Below are positions 48,153-58,052 of a stretch of DNA of 64,000 nucleotides, piece after piece. The stretch comes from JAEUIZ01 sp046155605 (GTDB taxonomy: Bacteria; Planctomycetota; Phycisphaerae; Phycisphaerales; UBA1924), in NCBI GenBank assembly GCA_046155605.1, contig JBJXFQ010000133.1, positions 1-64,000 on the forward strand, in the 5' to 3' direction. The notes under the pieces were generated by a model. The model saw only the letters and a program-made list of their open reading frames with translations, was not told the origin of the DNA and did not search any database. Positions within the stretch are counted from its first letter, which is position 1; each line of letters begins with the position of its first letter. The position numbers were made by a program, and so were the translations under genes.

Positions 48153-48171
48153 GTACACCCTTTAGGTGTAC
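48153..48171. promoter_or_regulatory. Perfect 7-bp inverted repeat, candidate operator
   Basis: GTACACC, loop CTTTA, GGTGTAC in the divergent 228-base region between 47796-48101 and 48330-48545. Could be bound by the ribbon-helix-helix protein encoded next door. Confidence 0.45.
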
Positions 48172-48230
48172 CCGTGGCCTAAAAAAGCTGTGCTTGGCCC
48201 ACTTTAATCAAGTCTTTTTCCATCTTCCGG

Positions 48231-48258
48231 TAAAGTCGACTCGACAAAATGCCGAAAA
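48231..48258 (+). promoter_or_regulatory. FliA (sigma-28)-class promoter candidate
   Basis: TAAAGTCG (48231-48238), 12 bases, GCCGAAAA (48251-48258). The enterobacterial sigma-28 consensus is TAAAGTTT-N11-GCCGATAA, so 6/8 and 7/8 positions match with a spacer one base longer. It would transcribe the genes at 48330 and 48555 with a leader near 65 bases. A FliA-type sigma is encoded divergently next to it. Confidence 0.5.
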
Positions 48259-48329
48259 ATCGTGTAGAGAGAGCGTAAGTATCCTAACGCATAACGAACA
48301 AATTGCGGAAGACCCCGAGGAGTTGCAGA

Positions 48330-48545
48330 ATGGCGCGAGATATCACTCAATCGACCTTCAAGTTTGACAGGGAGACGGAGCAAGCCATTGAACGCCTAAA
48401 GCTCCACTTCAAGGCACCGACCAAGACGGATGTTGTCCGCAAGGCGCTCGCGCTGCTCGACATGGCGCGAAGGATTCAGGAAGAAGGTGGCGATCTCGCA
48501 AGAATGAACGGGGATCGATCTGTTGACCGACTTGTCATTCTTTGA
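48330..48545 (+). CDS. Ribbon-helix-helix (CopG-like) small protein
   Basis: 71 residues from ATG 48330, with GAGGAG 7 bases upstream. A beta-strand STFKFDRETEQAIERLK is followed by KTDVVRKALALLDMA, the ribbon-helix-helix pattern of small DNA-binding regulators and antitoxins. No toxin-like gene follows; the next gene, 9 bases downstream, encodes a B12-binding-fold protein. Likely dimeric DNA-binding protein; target unknown. Confidence 0.65.
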   Translation: MARDITQSTFKFDRETEQAIERLKLHFKAPTKTDVVRKALALLDMARRIQEEGGDLARMNGDRSVDRLVIL

Positions 48546-48554
48546 GCGCTCGGC

Positions 48555-49220
48555 GTGTCAGAAGCAGGAACTCTTGAACGCTTTCTTGAAGGCCTCGTCA
48601 TGGGCGATCGTGATGGTTGTCGAGCACTTGTGAACGAATTGTCAACTCGGATGACCCCAGTCAGCCTCGTGACAGAACTATTTTGGCCCGTTTATGAAGC
48701 GATTGAAAAGCTATATCGCTCGGACGCTCTAGCAAAACTAAATCATCACTTTGCTACCCGCCTGCTGCGTGTACTAGTCGATCAAAATTCAGCGAGATTA
48801 GTTCGTACCAATACTCTTAAAAAATCAATTCTGGTACTTTGTGGACCGCGGGATGCCGATGAGCTTGGAGCTCAAATGGCAGTAGACTTGATTGAGAGCA
48901 TCGGCTTTCGTATCGTGTTTGGAGGTGGCGGAATTCCGAATGACGAGATTATCAGTTATGTTCGAGATTCTCGCCCGGAAGTCCTGTTGTTTTTTGCTTC
49001 ACACGGAAATGACCTACCGGCCATTCGAGTACTGATAGACACCCTGCGCGAAGTAGGTGCTCAAATAACAATAGCGGTAGGAGCAGGTGTGTTTAACCGC
49101 GTCGACGGGTTACCTGACGAGATTGGGGCAGATCTTTGGGCTCAGAGTCCCCTTGAAATGGTCAAGGTTCTCGCAGAGTTCGGCCACGTACCGCCCGCCA
49201 CGAGTTCGAGTATTCGTTGA
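48555..49220 (+). CDS. Cobalamin-binding-fold protein lacking the ligand histidine
   Basis: 221 residues from GTG 48555. The N-terminal helical cap ([20 protein letters not shown]) and the Rossmann-like domain ([51 protein letters not shown]) match the B12-binding module of methionine synthase/CarH-like proteins. In the DxHxxG box the His is replaced: DADELG. Binding of cobalamin by the usual His-on mode is therefore doubtful. Its cotranscription with an RHH protein suggests a sensor or scaffold role (inference). Confidence 0.78.
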   Translation: MSEAGTLERFLEGLVMGDRDGCRALVNELSTRMTPVSLVTELFWPVYEAIEKLYRSDALAKLNHHFATRLLRVLVDQNSARLVRTNTLKKSILVLCGPRDADELGAQMAVDLIESIGFRIVFGGGGIPNDEIISYVRDSRPEVLLFFASHGNDLPAIRVLIDTLREVGAQITIAVGAGVFNRVDGLPDEIGADLWAQSPLEMVKVLAEFGHVPPATSSSIR

Positions 49221-49246
49221 CTGCGGCGATAAGCCTCGCCTGCCCC

Positions 49247-49900
49247 ATGATCCTCCTCATCGACAACTACGACTCCTTCACCTGGAACCTCGTTCAGCGG
49301 CTGGGCGAGATCGATCGCTCGCTCGAGCCGGGGCGGGATTTGCTTGTGATTCGCAACGACAAGATCACGCCGGACGAGGCCGAGGGGCTTGATGGCGGTC
49401 GCGGTCCGGGGCGTGTGATTATTTCGCCCGGGCCGTGCTCGCCGGCGGAGGCGGGCGTGTCGTCGGCGATGATCGAGCGGTTCGCGGGCCGCGTGCCGGT
49501 GCTGGGCGTGTGCCTCGGGCACCAGTGCATCGGCGCGATGCACGGCATGACAGTGGCGCGGCACGTCATCCCGATGCACGGCAAGACGAGCCCCGTCCGC
49601 CACGACGGCCGCGGCCTCTTTGCTGGGCTTTCCGATCCGTTTACCGCGACGCGGTATCACTCGCTGGTGGTGCTGGCCGAGACGATCCCGCCACACGCGC
49701 CCGGCGAGGACGGCTGGGAGGTCTCGGCGTGGACGGACGAGGACGACGGCGAGGGCGGGACGCGGCGCGTGGTGATGGGCCTCCGCCGCGCGTGGAAAGA
49801 CCACGCCAAGGCGCCGCTTGACGGAGTTCAGTTCCATCCCGAGAGCTTTTTGACCGACGAGGGCCCGCGATTGCTCGCGAACTTTCTCGGTCGGTCGTGA
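49247..49900 (+). CDS. Anthranilate/aminodeoxychorismate synthase component II
   Basis: 217 residues from ATG 49247 ([15 protein letters not shown]). Glutamine amidotransferase giving ammonia to a chorismate-using partner: IISPGPCSP, catalytic Cys in [10 protein letters not shown], His-Glu in [10 protein letters not shown]. PabA and TrpG cannot be separated by sequence; the partner component I is not in the window. Normal G+C resumes here after the low-G+C island. Confidence 0.92.
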   Translation: MILLIDNYDSFTWNLVQRLGEIDRSLEPGRDLLVIRNDKITPDEAEGLDGGRGPGRVIISPGPCSPAEAGVSSAMIERFAGRVPVLGVCLGHQCIGAMHGMTVARHVIPMHGKTSPVRHDGRGLFAGLSDPFTATRYHSLVVLAETIPPHAPGEDGWEVSAWTDEDDGEGGTRRVVMGLRRAWKDHAKAPLDGVQFHPESFLTDEGPRLLANFLGRS

Positions 49901-50027
49901 GTCGTGCGGATTCGTGGTCCGTGGAGTCGTGCGAATCGACGCAAAGTCAGAGCGGGCTTGCGAGCGAAGGCTTGGGTCTGCCTACCCGAGGATTCGTTCG
50001 GCTGCCTCACTCATCCTCGGCGTGGGT

Positions 50028-50068
50028 GTGCGCGACGCGATCTCTGCGTCTTCGTGCGCGACGCGATC
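50028..50068 (+). repeat. 15-bp direct repeat pair
   Basis: GTGCGCGACGCGATC occurs at 50028-50042 and again at 50054-50068, spaced 26 bases, between the convergent ends of pabA/trpG and the carbonic anhydrase gene. The second copy overlaps the stop of the latter. Confidence 0.6.
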
Positions 50069-51137
50069 AATGCTCCTCGTGCTTGTCCTCGTGGCTGGCC
50101 TGCTCGTTGTGCGCGGCGGGTGTCGCGTGCGGTGCGGCGGCCGTGTTGCTTGCGCCGTTCCCGCCGATGGCGGCGATGAGTTCGCTCTGCCAGGGGTGTT
50201 CGCCGAGCCACTCGACCTTGCCGCTGGAGATGTCGTAGATCGCGCCGATCACCTGGAGGTCGCCCTTGGCGGCCATCTGTCGGCACTCCTCGCTGGCCTT
50301 GAAGAGGTCGAAGATCGACTGCCACACGTTCTCGCGGACGACGATCCGCGCGAGTTCGCTGGCGTCGGCGGTCGGATTGTTCTTCTTGGCGCGGGCGACG
50401 GCGGGATTGATCGCGGCGAGGATGTCGGCGACCTTGCCATGCACCTGCGCGCCCGTGGCAGCCGCGGCAACGGCACCGCACTGCGTGTGGCCCATCACCA
50501 CGAGCAGCGGCGTCTTGAGATGGCCCACGCCGTACTCGATCGTGCCGACCTCCGCCCCGGCCGCGATGTTGCCGGCGACACGAACGACGAAGACATCGCC
50601 CACGCCGCGATCAAACGCGCGCTCGATCGGCACGCGCGAATCCGCGCACGAGAGCACGGTCACAAAGGGCTTCTGGCCGTTCTCGGCGACGTTTTTGCGG
50701 CGGGCGGCGTCGGTGTTCGGGGATTGCGACTCGCCCGACACCCAGCGCTCGTTGCCGGACATCAGCAACGTGAGCGCCTGCTCGGCATCGACGGACTGAT
50801 TGGCGCTCGCGGACTTGGGCGCGGCCTTCTCGGGCTCGGAGGACTTGGGCTCGGCCTTGGGTTGCGCGGAAGCCGCGTCATGCCCGCCGGCCTTCGGCGG
50901 ATTGGTCGGTTTGGCATAGCCGCCGGCTGCGGGCTTCGCTTCGCCGGCCGGCTTGATGACGGGCGCCTTGGGCGTGTAACCCGGTGCCGGCGCGATGGTC
51001 GGCTTGGCCGGAGCGGCGGGCGGCGTGGCCGCGGGCTTGCCGTGGTCGTCGTGTCCGTGCGGTGGCTCGATGAAGCCGAACAACCAGGCCGAGCCCGCCA
51101 CCAGTGCCACCATTGCCGCCGTGCGTGTCCGGTTCAT
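50067..51137 (-). CDS. Exported beta-class carbonic anhydrase with His-rich ends
   Basis: 356 residues. Signal peptide/anchor AAMVALVAGSAWLFGF; a His-rich patch PPHGHDDHGK; a Pro/Ala/Lys linker to about residue 110; then a beta-carbonic anhydrase: SCADSRVPIE, GTIEYGVGHL and MGHTQCGAV with the zinc Cys/His ligands. The C-terminus is again His-rich (HNEQASHEDKHEEH). It interconverts CO2 and bicarbonate in the periplasm. The terminal histidines may bind zinc (inference). Confidence 0.9.
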   Translation of the reverse strand: MNRTRTAAMVALVAGSAWLFGFIEPPHGHDDHGKPAATPPAAPAKPTIAPAPGYTPKAPVIKPAGEAKPAAGGYAKPTNPPKAGGHDAASAQPKAEPKSSEPEKAAPKSASANQSVDAEQALTLLMSGNERWVSGESQSPNTDAARRKNVAENGQKPFVTVLSCADSRVPIERAFDRGVGDVFVVRVAGNIAAGAEVGTIEYGVGHLKTPLLVVMGHTQCGAVAAAATGAQVHGKVADILAAINPAVARAKKNNPTADASELARIVVRENVWQSIFDLFKASEECRQMAAKGDLQVIGAIYDISSGKVEWLGEHPWQSELIAAIGGNGASNTAAAPHATPAAHNEQASHEDKHEEH

Positions 51138-51273
51138 GTGAGACCTCCAACCGGCGTGCGTCGCCGGGCGTTGCGGGGTCTATCGGACAGCGAGCGGAAC
51201 GGGTTCAGCGCCTACGCGAAGCCCGAGGCGGAATCGCACGCATGTAACTTTGCCGGACCTCGGGATTAGGAAA

Positions 51274-52527
51274 CTACCGCCCGCGCTTGCGGCGTTCCTG
51301 TTCCTTCTGCATGTCCTCGGCCCGCTTGGGGGTTGAGATGGCATTGAAGCGGATCGCCTGCACCGCCTTCTCGGGGGGCTTGGGCGTCACCATCCAACCC
51401 CAGAAGGCGGCCGAGCCGTGCGCCACCACATCAGTAGGGGGGTGGAACTGGAAGGCAAAGGGAATGACACCGCTGAGTTCGTCGTGCGTGCCAAAGAAGG
51501 CCCAGGGCTTGTCGAGTGGTGGCGGACGCGTGCTGCTCTTGCGCATGCGGACCACATCGACCGGCACCCAGATGATGGGCTGCGATGTTCCCGCGGGGTC
51601 AAAGAGCGCAAACTCAACCCATGCCCGTAGCGTGCCGGAGGAGTTACGACCGAGGAACTTGTCGCCGGCCTTGCGATCGCCGACGTCATAACCGATCACG
51701 GTTCGCGCGGGCAAACCGGCCTGGCGATAGATCGCCGTGAGGAGACAGACCATGTCCCACTCGGTGCCCCGGCCGCGCTTGGCGGTCTCCCATGCGCCCT
51801 GCAGCGAAAGCCCTTCGACCTCGCCCGTGCGCGCATAGCGGAGCCCGTTGCCGGAGGTCTGCACATGCCTGATCACCTCGCCCGCGAGGACTTTGGCGAC
51901 CGTCACGGGCGGAAAGCCCTTGGGATCCTTGCCGCCCATCCATTTCTTGAGCAGTTCCTGCACCGGGGCCATGTCGGCGGAGCCCTGCGTGCCGACATCG
52001 ATGAAGAGTTGAGGCTTGAACGTGGATGCGGGGACAGGCGGCCAGGCGTCCTTGGGCCACCCGAGTTTGAGTGCCGCGGCCTCGTCGAACTTGGTGTTGA
52101 AGGAGGTGACGGGGATCGTGACTTCGAGTTCGACCTCGCCGCCCTTCCAGTCCTGGAGCGTCCATTTGCCAAGTTCCGTCCCGCTGGCGTAGTCGGTCAA
52201 CGTCTGATACTGCTCGTCCGCTTTTTTGTCGTCGAGTTTGAGCGTCCCAGTCGCGGGCTTGGCCATGAAGTGACCGGCGGAATCCCTGATGAGCGGGAAG
52301 ACGACCGCCGCGGTCTGAAAGTCGAACTCGGAGGGCTTCGGCATCTTCGTCTTGCGATCGATCTCGGCGTGGACGCGCACGGCCACGGTGGTGCGCAGGG
52401 TCCAATCGTGGGGTTCCTCGCGCTGGAGAATCAGGCCGTCCTGAGCCGAGGCGTTCTGGAGCGTGGCGATCGGCGCGAGTGTGAGGATGGCCGAGGCAAG
52501 TGCGACGACTCGAGTCATGCTGTTCAT
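51274..52527 (-). CDS. Exported transglutaminase-fold protein, probably non-catalytic
   Basis: 417 residues from ATG 52527 (GGAG upstream); signal peptide ends near NASAQ. The C-terminal domain has the transglutaminase outline: GTEWDMVCLLTAIYRQAG then LPARTVIGYD, LRAWVEFALFD and WVPVDVVR. Compared with active members (GxC...RxxGIPAR, HAWVE, D), the nucleophile Cys position is Glu and the His of HAWVE is Arg. A structural rather than enzymatic role is likely. The N-terminal part is unassigned. Confidence 0.75.
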   Translation of the reverse strand: MNSMTRVVALASAILTLAPIATLQNASAQDGLILQREEPHDWTLRTTVAVRVHAEIDRKTKMPKPSEFDFQTAAVVFPLIRDSAGHFMAKPATGTLKLDDKKADEQYQTLTDYASGTELGKWTLQDWKGGEVELEVTIPVTSFNTKFDEAAALKLGWPKDAWPPVPASTFKPQLFIDVGTQGSADMAPVQELLKKWMGGKDPKGFPPVTVAKVLAGEVIRHVQTSGNGLRYARTGEVEGLSLQGAWETAKRGRGTEWDMVCLLTAIYRQAGLPARTVIGYDVGDRKAGDKFLGRNSSGTLRAWVEFALFDPAGTSQPIIWVPVDVVRMRKSSTRPPPLDKPWAFFGTHDELSGVIPFAFQFHPPTDVVAHGSAAFWGWMVTPKPPEKAVQAIRFNAISTPKRAEDMQKEQERRKRGR

Positions 52528-52778
52528 CGATGCTCCGATGGGGCCTGGTGGTTCCACCTCTTGCCGCGGTTCTGTGGCGCGGGTTGGTGGGCGTCGGCTG
52601 CCGGCCGGGGCGGCGAGTGGGTGTTTCCGCCCGGGACGACTCCGGTAGGGTATCACTTCTACAATGGCGGCCCCGCGGGTAGGACGCGGGTCGGGTCGGG
52701 GTGTTCCCGGCGATGATCCGAACCCTTCCTTTATCCTAACGATTCGCCATAGTTCAAGCGAAACCCGGAGAATCCAGT

Positions 52779-54458
<1,680 letters not shown>

Positions 54459-54492
54459 TTGGACGCCCACAGCCCCGCATACTCACCACACC

Positions 54493-55956
54493 GTGAGCGT
54501 CCACTGGCCCATCCTCCGCACCTGCCTCCGGCATCCGGGCCGCGTGCTCATCACCGATGACAACCGCACCTACCGCGGCGTCGAGATCGTCGTCGCGGCG
54601 CTGCACGTCGCGGCGGAGGTCGAGCGGCGATGCCACACGCAGACCCTGGGCGTGCTGCTCCCGACGAGCGGGGCGTTTCCGATTGCCGCGCTCGCGGGCT
54701 GGATGCTCGGCAAGACCGTGGTGCCGCTCAACTACCTCTTGAAGCCCGACGAGTTGCAGTTCGTGATTGATGACTGCGGCACGGACGCGATCATCTCTGC
54801 CGGCGCGATGCTGGACTTCCTCGGCACGCGGCCACGCGTGGGCACGATCATCGAAATGGACAAGTTGTCGTTCAAGGGCTTCCCCGAGCCGCGCTGGCCG
54901 GCGGGCGCGAGCGACGACGACCTCGCCGTGCTGCTGTACACCTCGGGAACCAGCGGCAAGCCCAAGGGCGTCATGCTCACACACGGCAACTTGTCGGCGA
55001 ACATCCGGCAGTGCGTCGAGTGGGTCGGCTTCACGAACAAAGAGGTCATCCTTGGCGTGCTCCCGCAGTTTCACTCGTTCGGGCTGACAATCCTGACGCT
55101 GCTGCCGCTGACGATCGGGTGCCGGGCGGTGTATGCGGCGCGGTTTGTGCCTCATCGGATGGTGCGGCTGATGCGGGACCATAAGCCGACAGCGTTCGTG
55201 GCGATCCCGTCGATGTACAACGCGATCCTGCACGTGAAGGACGCGGAACGGGCGGACTTCGCGTCGCTGCGATATGTCGTGTCGGGGAGCGAGCCACTGC
55301 CTGAGGCGGTGTCGGCGGGGTTCCGCGAGCGATTCGGGATCACGATCAACGAGGGCTATGGGCTGACGGAGACCGCGCCGGTGACGAACTGGTGTCGGCC
55401 TGAGGAGTATCGGGCCCATTCTGTGGGCCGCGCCTTGCCCCGGATTGATCAGCGTATCCGCGACCCGGAGACGGGACGATTTCTCGCGCCGGGCGTTGAT
55501 GGCGAAGTGGTGATGAAGGGTCCGAACATCATGCGCGGGTATTTCCATCGGCCCGAGGAATCGGCCGCGGCGTTCACGCAGGACGGCTATTTCCGCACGG
55601 GCGACATCGGGCGGCACGACGCGGAAGGGCATCTTTTCATCACGGGTCGCCTCAAGGAAATGATGAAGGTCGGGGGCGAGAACGTCTTCCCGCGAGAGAT
55701 CGAAGAAGTCCTCAACCAGCACCCGGCGGTGGCGGCTTCGGGCGTCGTCGGGATCGCCGATCGCGTCCGCGGCGAGTTGCCCGTGGCGTTCGTTGAGTTG
55801 AAGGAAGGCGAGCAGGCGGACGAGCGGGCGCTGCTGGGCTGGTGCCGCGAGCGGCTGGCGGGGTACAAGGTGCCTTGGAAGGTGCGGGTGGTGGAGAAGT
55901 TGCCGCGGAACGCGACGGGGAAGATCATGCGGCGCGAACTGAAGGGGATGGTGTGA
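54493..55956 (+). CDS. AMP-dependent acyl-CoA synthetase/ligase
   Basis: 487 residues from GTG 54493. ATP/AMP motif LLYTSGTSGKPKGVM; GYGLTETAPVT; YFRTGDIGRHD; ITGRLKEMMKVGGENVFP; C-terminal catalytic Lys in RNATGKIMRREL. Fits long- or medium-chain fatty acid-CoA ligase-like enzymes; substrate not predictable. Intact length for the family. Confidence 0.88.
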   Translation: MSVHWPILRTCLRHPGRVLITDDNRTYRGVEIVVAALHVAAEVERRCHTQTLGVLLPTSGAFPIAALAGWMLGKTVVPLNYLLKPDELQFVIDDCGTDAIISAGAMLDFLGTRPRVGTIIEMDKLSFKGFPEPRWPAGASDDDLAVLLYTSGTSGKPKGVMLTHGNLSANIRQCVEWVGFTNKEVILGVLPQFHSFGLTILTLLPLTIGCRAVYAARFVPHRMVRLMRDHKPTAFVAIPSMYNAILHVKDAERADFASLRYVVSGSEPLPEAVSAGFRERFGITINEGYGLTETAPVTNWCRPEEYRAHSVGRALPRIDQRIRDPETGRFLAPGVDGEVVMKGPNIMRGYFHRPEESAAAFTQDGYFRTGDIGRHDAEGHLFITGRLKEMMKVGGENVFPREIEEVLNQHPAVAASGVVGIADRVRGELPVAFVELKEGEQADERALLGWCRERLAGYKVPWKVRVVEKLPRNATGKIMRRELKGMV

Positions 55957-55982
55957 GCGGGCCGATGGTGGCGAGCAACTCG

Positions 55983-56000
55983 TGTACAATATGCTGTACG
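55983..56000 (+). promoter_or_regulatory. Candidate YefM-type operator overlapping -10 box
   Basis: TGTACA (55983-55988) and TGTACG (55995-56000), with an inner repeat GTACA-6-TGTAC overlapping TACAAT (55985-55990), a plausible -10. Paired TGTACA motifs are the recognition elements known for YefM antitoxins, whose homologue starts at 56026. Confidence 0.5.
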
Positions 56001-56025
56001 GGTGAATGATCGAAAGGGTACCGCC

Positions 56026-56313
56026 ATGCTCCTCCCCGACACGACGACCTACAGCGAGTTTCGCGAGAACATGGCGGCGCATATCCGTCGCCTCGGCAAG
56101 TCCAGACGTGCGACGCTCGTGACCAAGCGGGGCAAGCCGGCGATGGTGACCATGAGTCCCGCGCAGTATGAAAGACTGGAAGCCGCCGCGGCGGAGGCCC
56201 GCACGCTGGCCGCGATCGAGGAGGGGCTCCGCGAGATCGACGACGGAAAGGGTGTTGCCTGGGAACGCGTTCGCCGGCGACTCGCGCGTAAGTATGGGAA
56301 GCCCCGCGCGTGA
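56026..56313 (+). CDS. Antitoxin of the Phd/YefM family
   Basis: 95 residues from ATG 56026, chosen because AAAGGG lies 7 bases upstream (GTG at 56002 is the alternative). YefM-like N-terminus: TYSEFRENMAAHIRR, ATLVTKRGKPAMVTM, MSPAQYERLEA; the C-terminal helices would neutralise the toxin. Overlaps the toxin start by 4 bases (GTGA). Confidence 0.85.
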   Translation: MLLPDTTTYSEFRENMAAHIRRLGKSRRATLVTKRGKPAMVTMSPAQYERLEAAAAEARTLAAIEEGLREIDDGKGVAWERVRRRLARKYGKPRA

Positions 56314-56621
56314 CCACGGCGGATCGTTATCGGGTCGCGATCAGCCCTCGCGCGGTCCGCGACCTCGAGGAGATCCTCAACTATGTGGCCGCCGCTTCGC
56401 CCGAGCGTGCGGCCGGTTTGCTGGGCAAACTTGTCAGCCGCATCGACTCGCTCGCTCGGACGCCGCTGATCCACGCGAGGGCACCGCAGTCGCTCAGGAC
56501 GCGCCGTGAAGTGAGGCAGGCGATCGAGCGACCCTTTCGCATCGTCTTTGAGGTTCGTGGATCGACTGTCAACGTCCTCACCGTCCGTCACGCGGCCCGG
56601 CGACCGACGAACCCAGGCTAA
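56310..56621 (+). CDS. Toxin of the RelE/ParE superfamily
   Basis: 103 residues starting GTG 56310, translationally coupled to the antitoxin. Fold marks: RYRVAISPRAVRDLEEILNY, SLRTRREVRQAIERP and FRIVFEVRGSTVNVLTVRH. Nearer ParE/RelE-like than a defined RelE mRNase; the target (gyrase or mRNA) is not resolvable from sequence. The stop overlaps the convergent polymerase gene by 4 bases. Confidence 0.85.
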   Translation: MTTADRYRVAISPRAVRDLEEILNYVAAASPERAAGLLGKLVSRIDSLARTPLIHARAPQSLRTRREVRQAIERPFRIVFEVRGSTVNVLTVRHAARRPTNPG

Positions 56622-57910
56622 GACGTTTGCTCGTCACCCGGCCCCGTCGATCCCTTCACATGCGGCAGGTTCATGTCCGGGATGTTCGAGAACGCGATCC
56701 GCGCGGGGGCGCTCGTGCGGGCCTCGTGCATCGACGCCGGATAGATCGCCGCTCGCCCGACAAGTTCGTTGATGCGATCGACGGCGTGCGAGAGCCGCTC
56801 GCGCTTCTGGCCATCGACGAAGAGCGGGCGCGTGGTCCCGAGGCCGTCGGAGAGGTCGGTGAGCGTGACGCCGACCATGAGGATCGTCCCACCCTGCGGT
56901 CGCTGGTCCCAGAGCCGCGACATCTCCTGGACCAGCGTCGTCGTGTCGTTGCACTCGGGGAAGGTGGCATGCGCGGACCAATCCGACGACCGCCAGCCGT
57001 CGCGCACGACAGCGCCATCCGGCTTGTCACGCGTGTAGCGGATGGAGACGGTGAGTCGGCGCGACCAGCAGCCCAGGTGCCGCGCCCGGGCCGCGGCCTT
57101 GTCGAGCAGCCGCACCAGCACGGCCCGCGCGCCATCGGGGTTCCGTCGCTCAGGCGAGAGCACATGCTGGTGCCCGATGCTCCGGCGGGTGGTGGCGCGC
57201 TCGTGCATGTCCTCGCCGCGGAGCGCGCGGTAATAGAACGAGCCGATGACCGATTCCCACAGTTCGAGCATCCGCTTCTCGTCGTACGACAGCAACTGCT
57301 CAACGGTGTAGACCCCGGCGCGCTTGAGCCGTTGCTCCATCTTCGGCCCGACGCCGGGCAGATCGCGCAGCGTCAGTGGGAGCAACTTGCCGGGCAGGTC
57401 GGCGTCGTCGAGCACCACCAGTCCATCGGGCTTCTGCATGTCGGTGCCGACCTTGGCGAGGAAGCGGTTGCCGGCGATGCCGATGGAGCAGGTCATGCAC
57501 GCGCCGACGTTGGCGGCAATCGCGCGCTTGAGTTGCTTGGCGAGTTCGATGGCCCGCGCCGGCTCGCGCTCCTTGCCGAGCAATCGGCACGAGAACTCGT
57601 CGATGGAATGCACGGCATGGACGGGCAGGATCGTGGCCGCGGCCGTGAGCACCTTGTGGTGGAACTCGATGTACTTGCCGTGCCCGCCCGTGACGAGGAT
57701 GAGGCCCGGGCACATGCGTTTGGCGTCGCCGACTCGCGTGCCGGTTTTGACGCCGAACTTCTTGGCCGGATAACTCGCGGCGATGACGGACGTTGTGTCG
57801 GAGTGAAGGGGTACGACGGCGACGGGCTTCCCGCGCAGCGCCGGGTTGAGTTGTTGCTCGACGCTGGCGAAAAACGAGTTGAGGTCGACAAAGAGGCTTC
57901 GCAGTGGCAT
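56618..57910 (-). CDS. Y-family DNA polymerase (Pol IV-like)
   Basis: 430 residues. Palm motifs: LFVDLNSFFASVEQ with the first catalytic Asp and HSIDEFSCRL with the second Asp-Glu; thumb: RDLPGVGPKMEQRLKRAG; then a little-finger domain. Translesion polymerase, usually induced by DNA damage; no LexA box was seen upstream. The C-terminus lacks an evident clamp-binding motif. Confidence 0.85.
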   Translation of the reverse strand: MPLRSLFVDLNSFFASVEQQLNPALRGKPVAVVPLHSDTTSVIAASYPAKKFGVKTGTRVGDAKRMCPGLILVTGGHGKYIEFHHKVLTAAATILPVHAVHSIDEFSCRLLGKEREPARAIELAKQLKRAIAANVGACMTCSIGIAGNRFLAKVGTDMQKPDGLVVLDDADLPGKLLPLTLRDLPGVGPKMEQRLKRAGVYTVEQLLSYDEKRMLELWESVIGSFYYRALRGEDMHERATTRRSIGHQHVLSPERRNPDGARAVLVRLLDKAAARARHLGCWSRRLTVSIRYTRDKPDGAVVRDGWRSSDWSAHATFPECNDTTTLVQEMSRLWDQRPQGGTILMVGVTLTDLSDGLGTTRPLFVDGQKRERLSHAVDRINELVGRAAIYPASMHEARTSAPARIAFSNIPDMNLPHVKGSTGPGDEQTS

Positions 57911-58052
57911 CCGAACGCAATCCTATCATGGCTGTCAAGAAGCGGGGTCTATTCCCGCTCGCGGGTGGCGTGATCAGGAAAGACTCCGCTCACGACCTAC
58001 GATGGCGTCGCACGCTGCACGCCGCGGCGTCGGAGCATTGACAGGAATGAGC

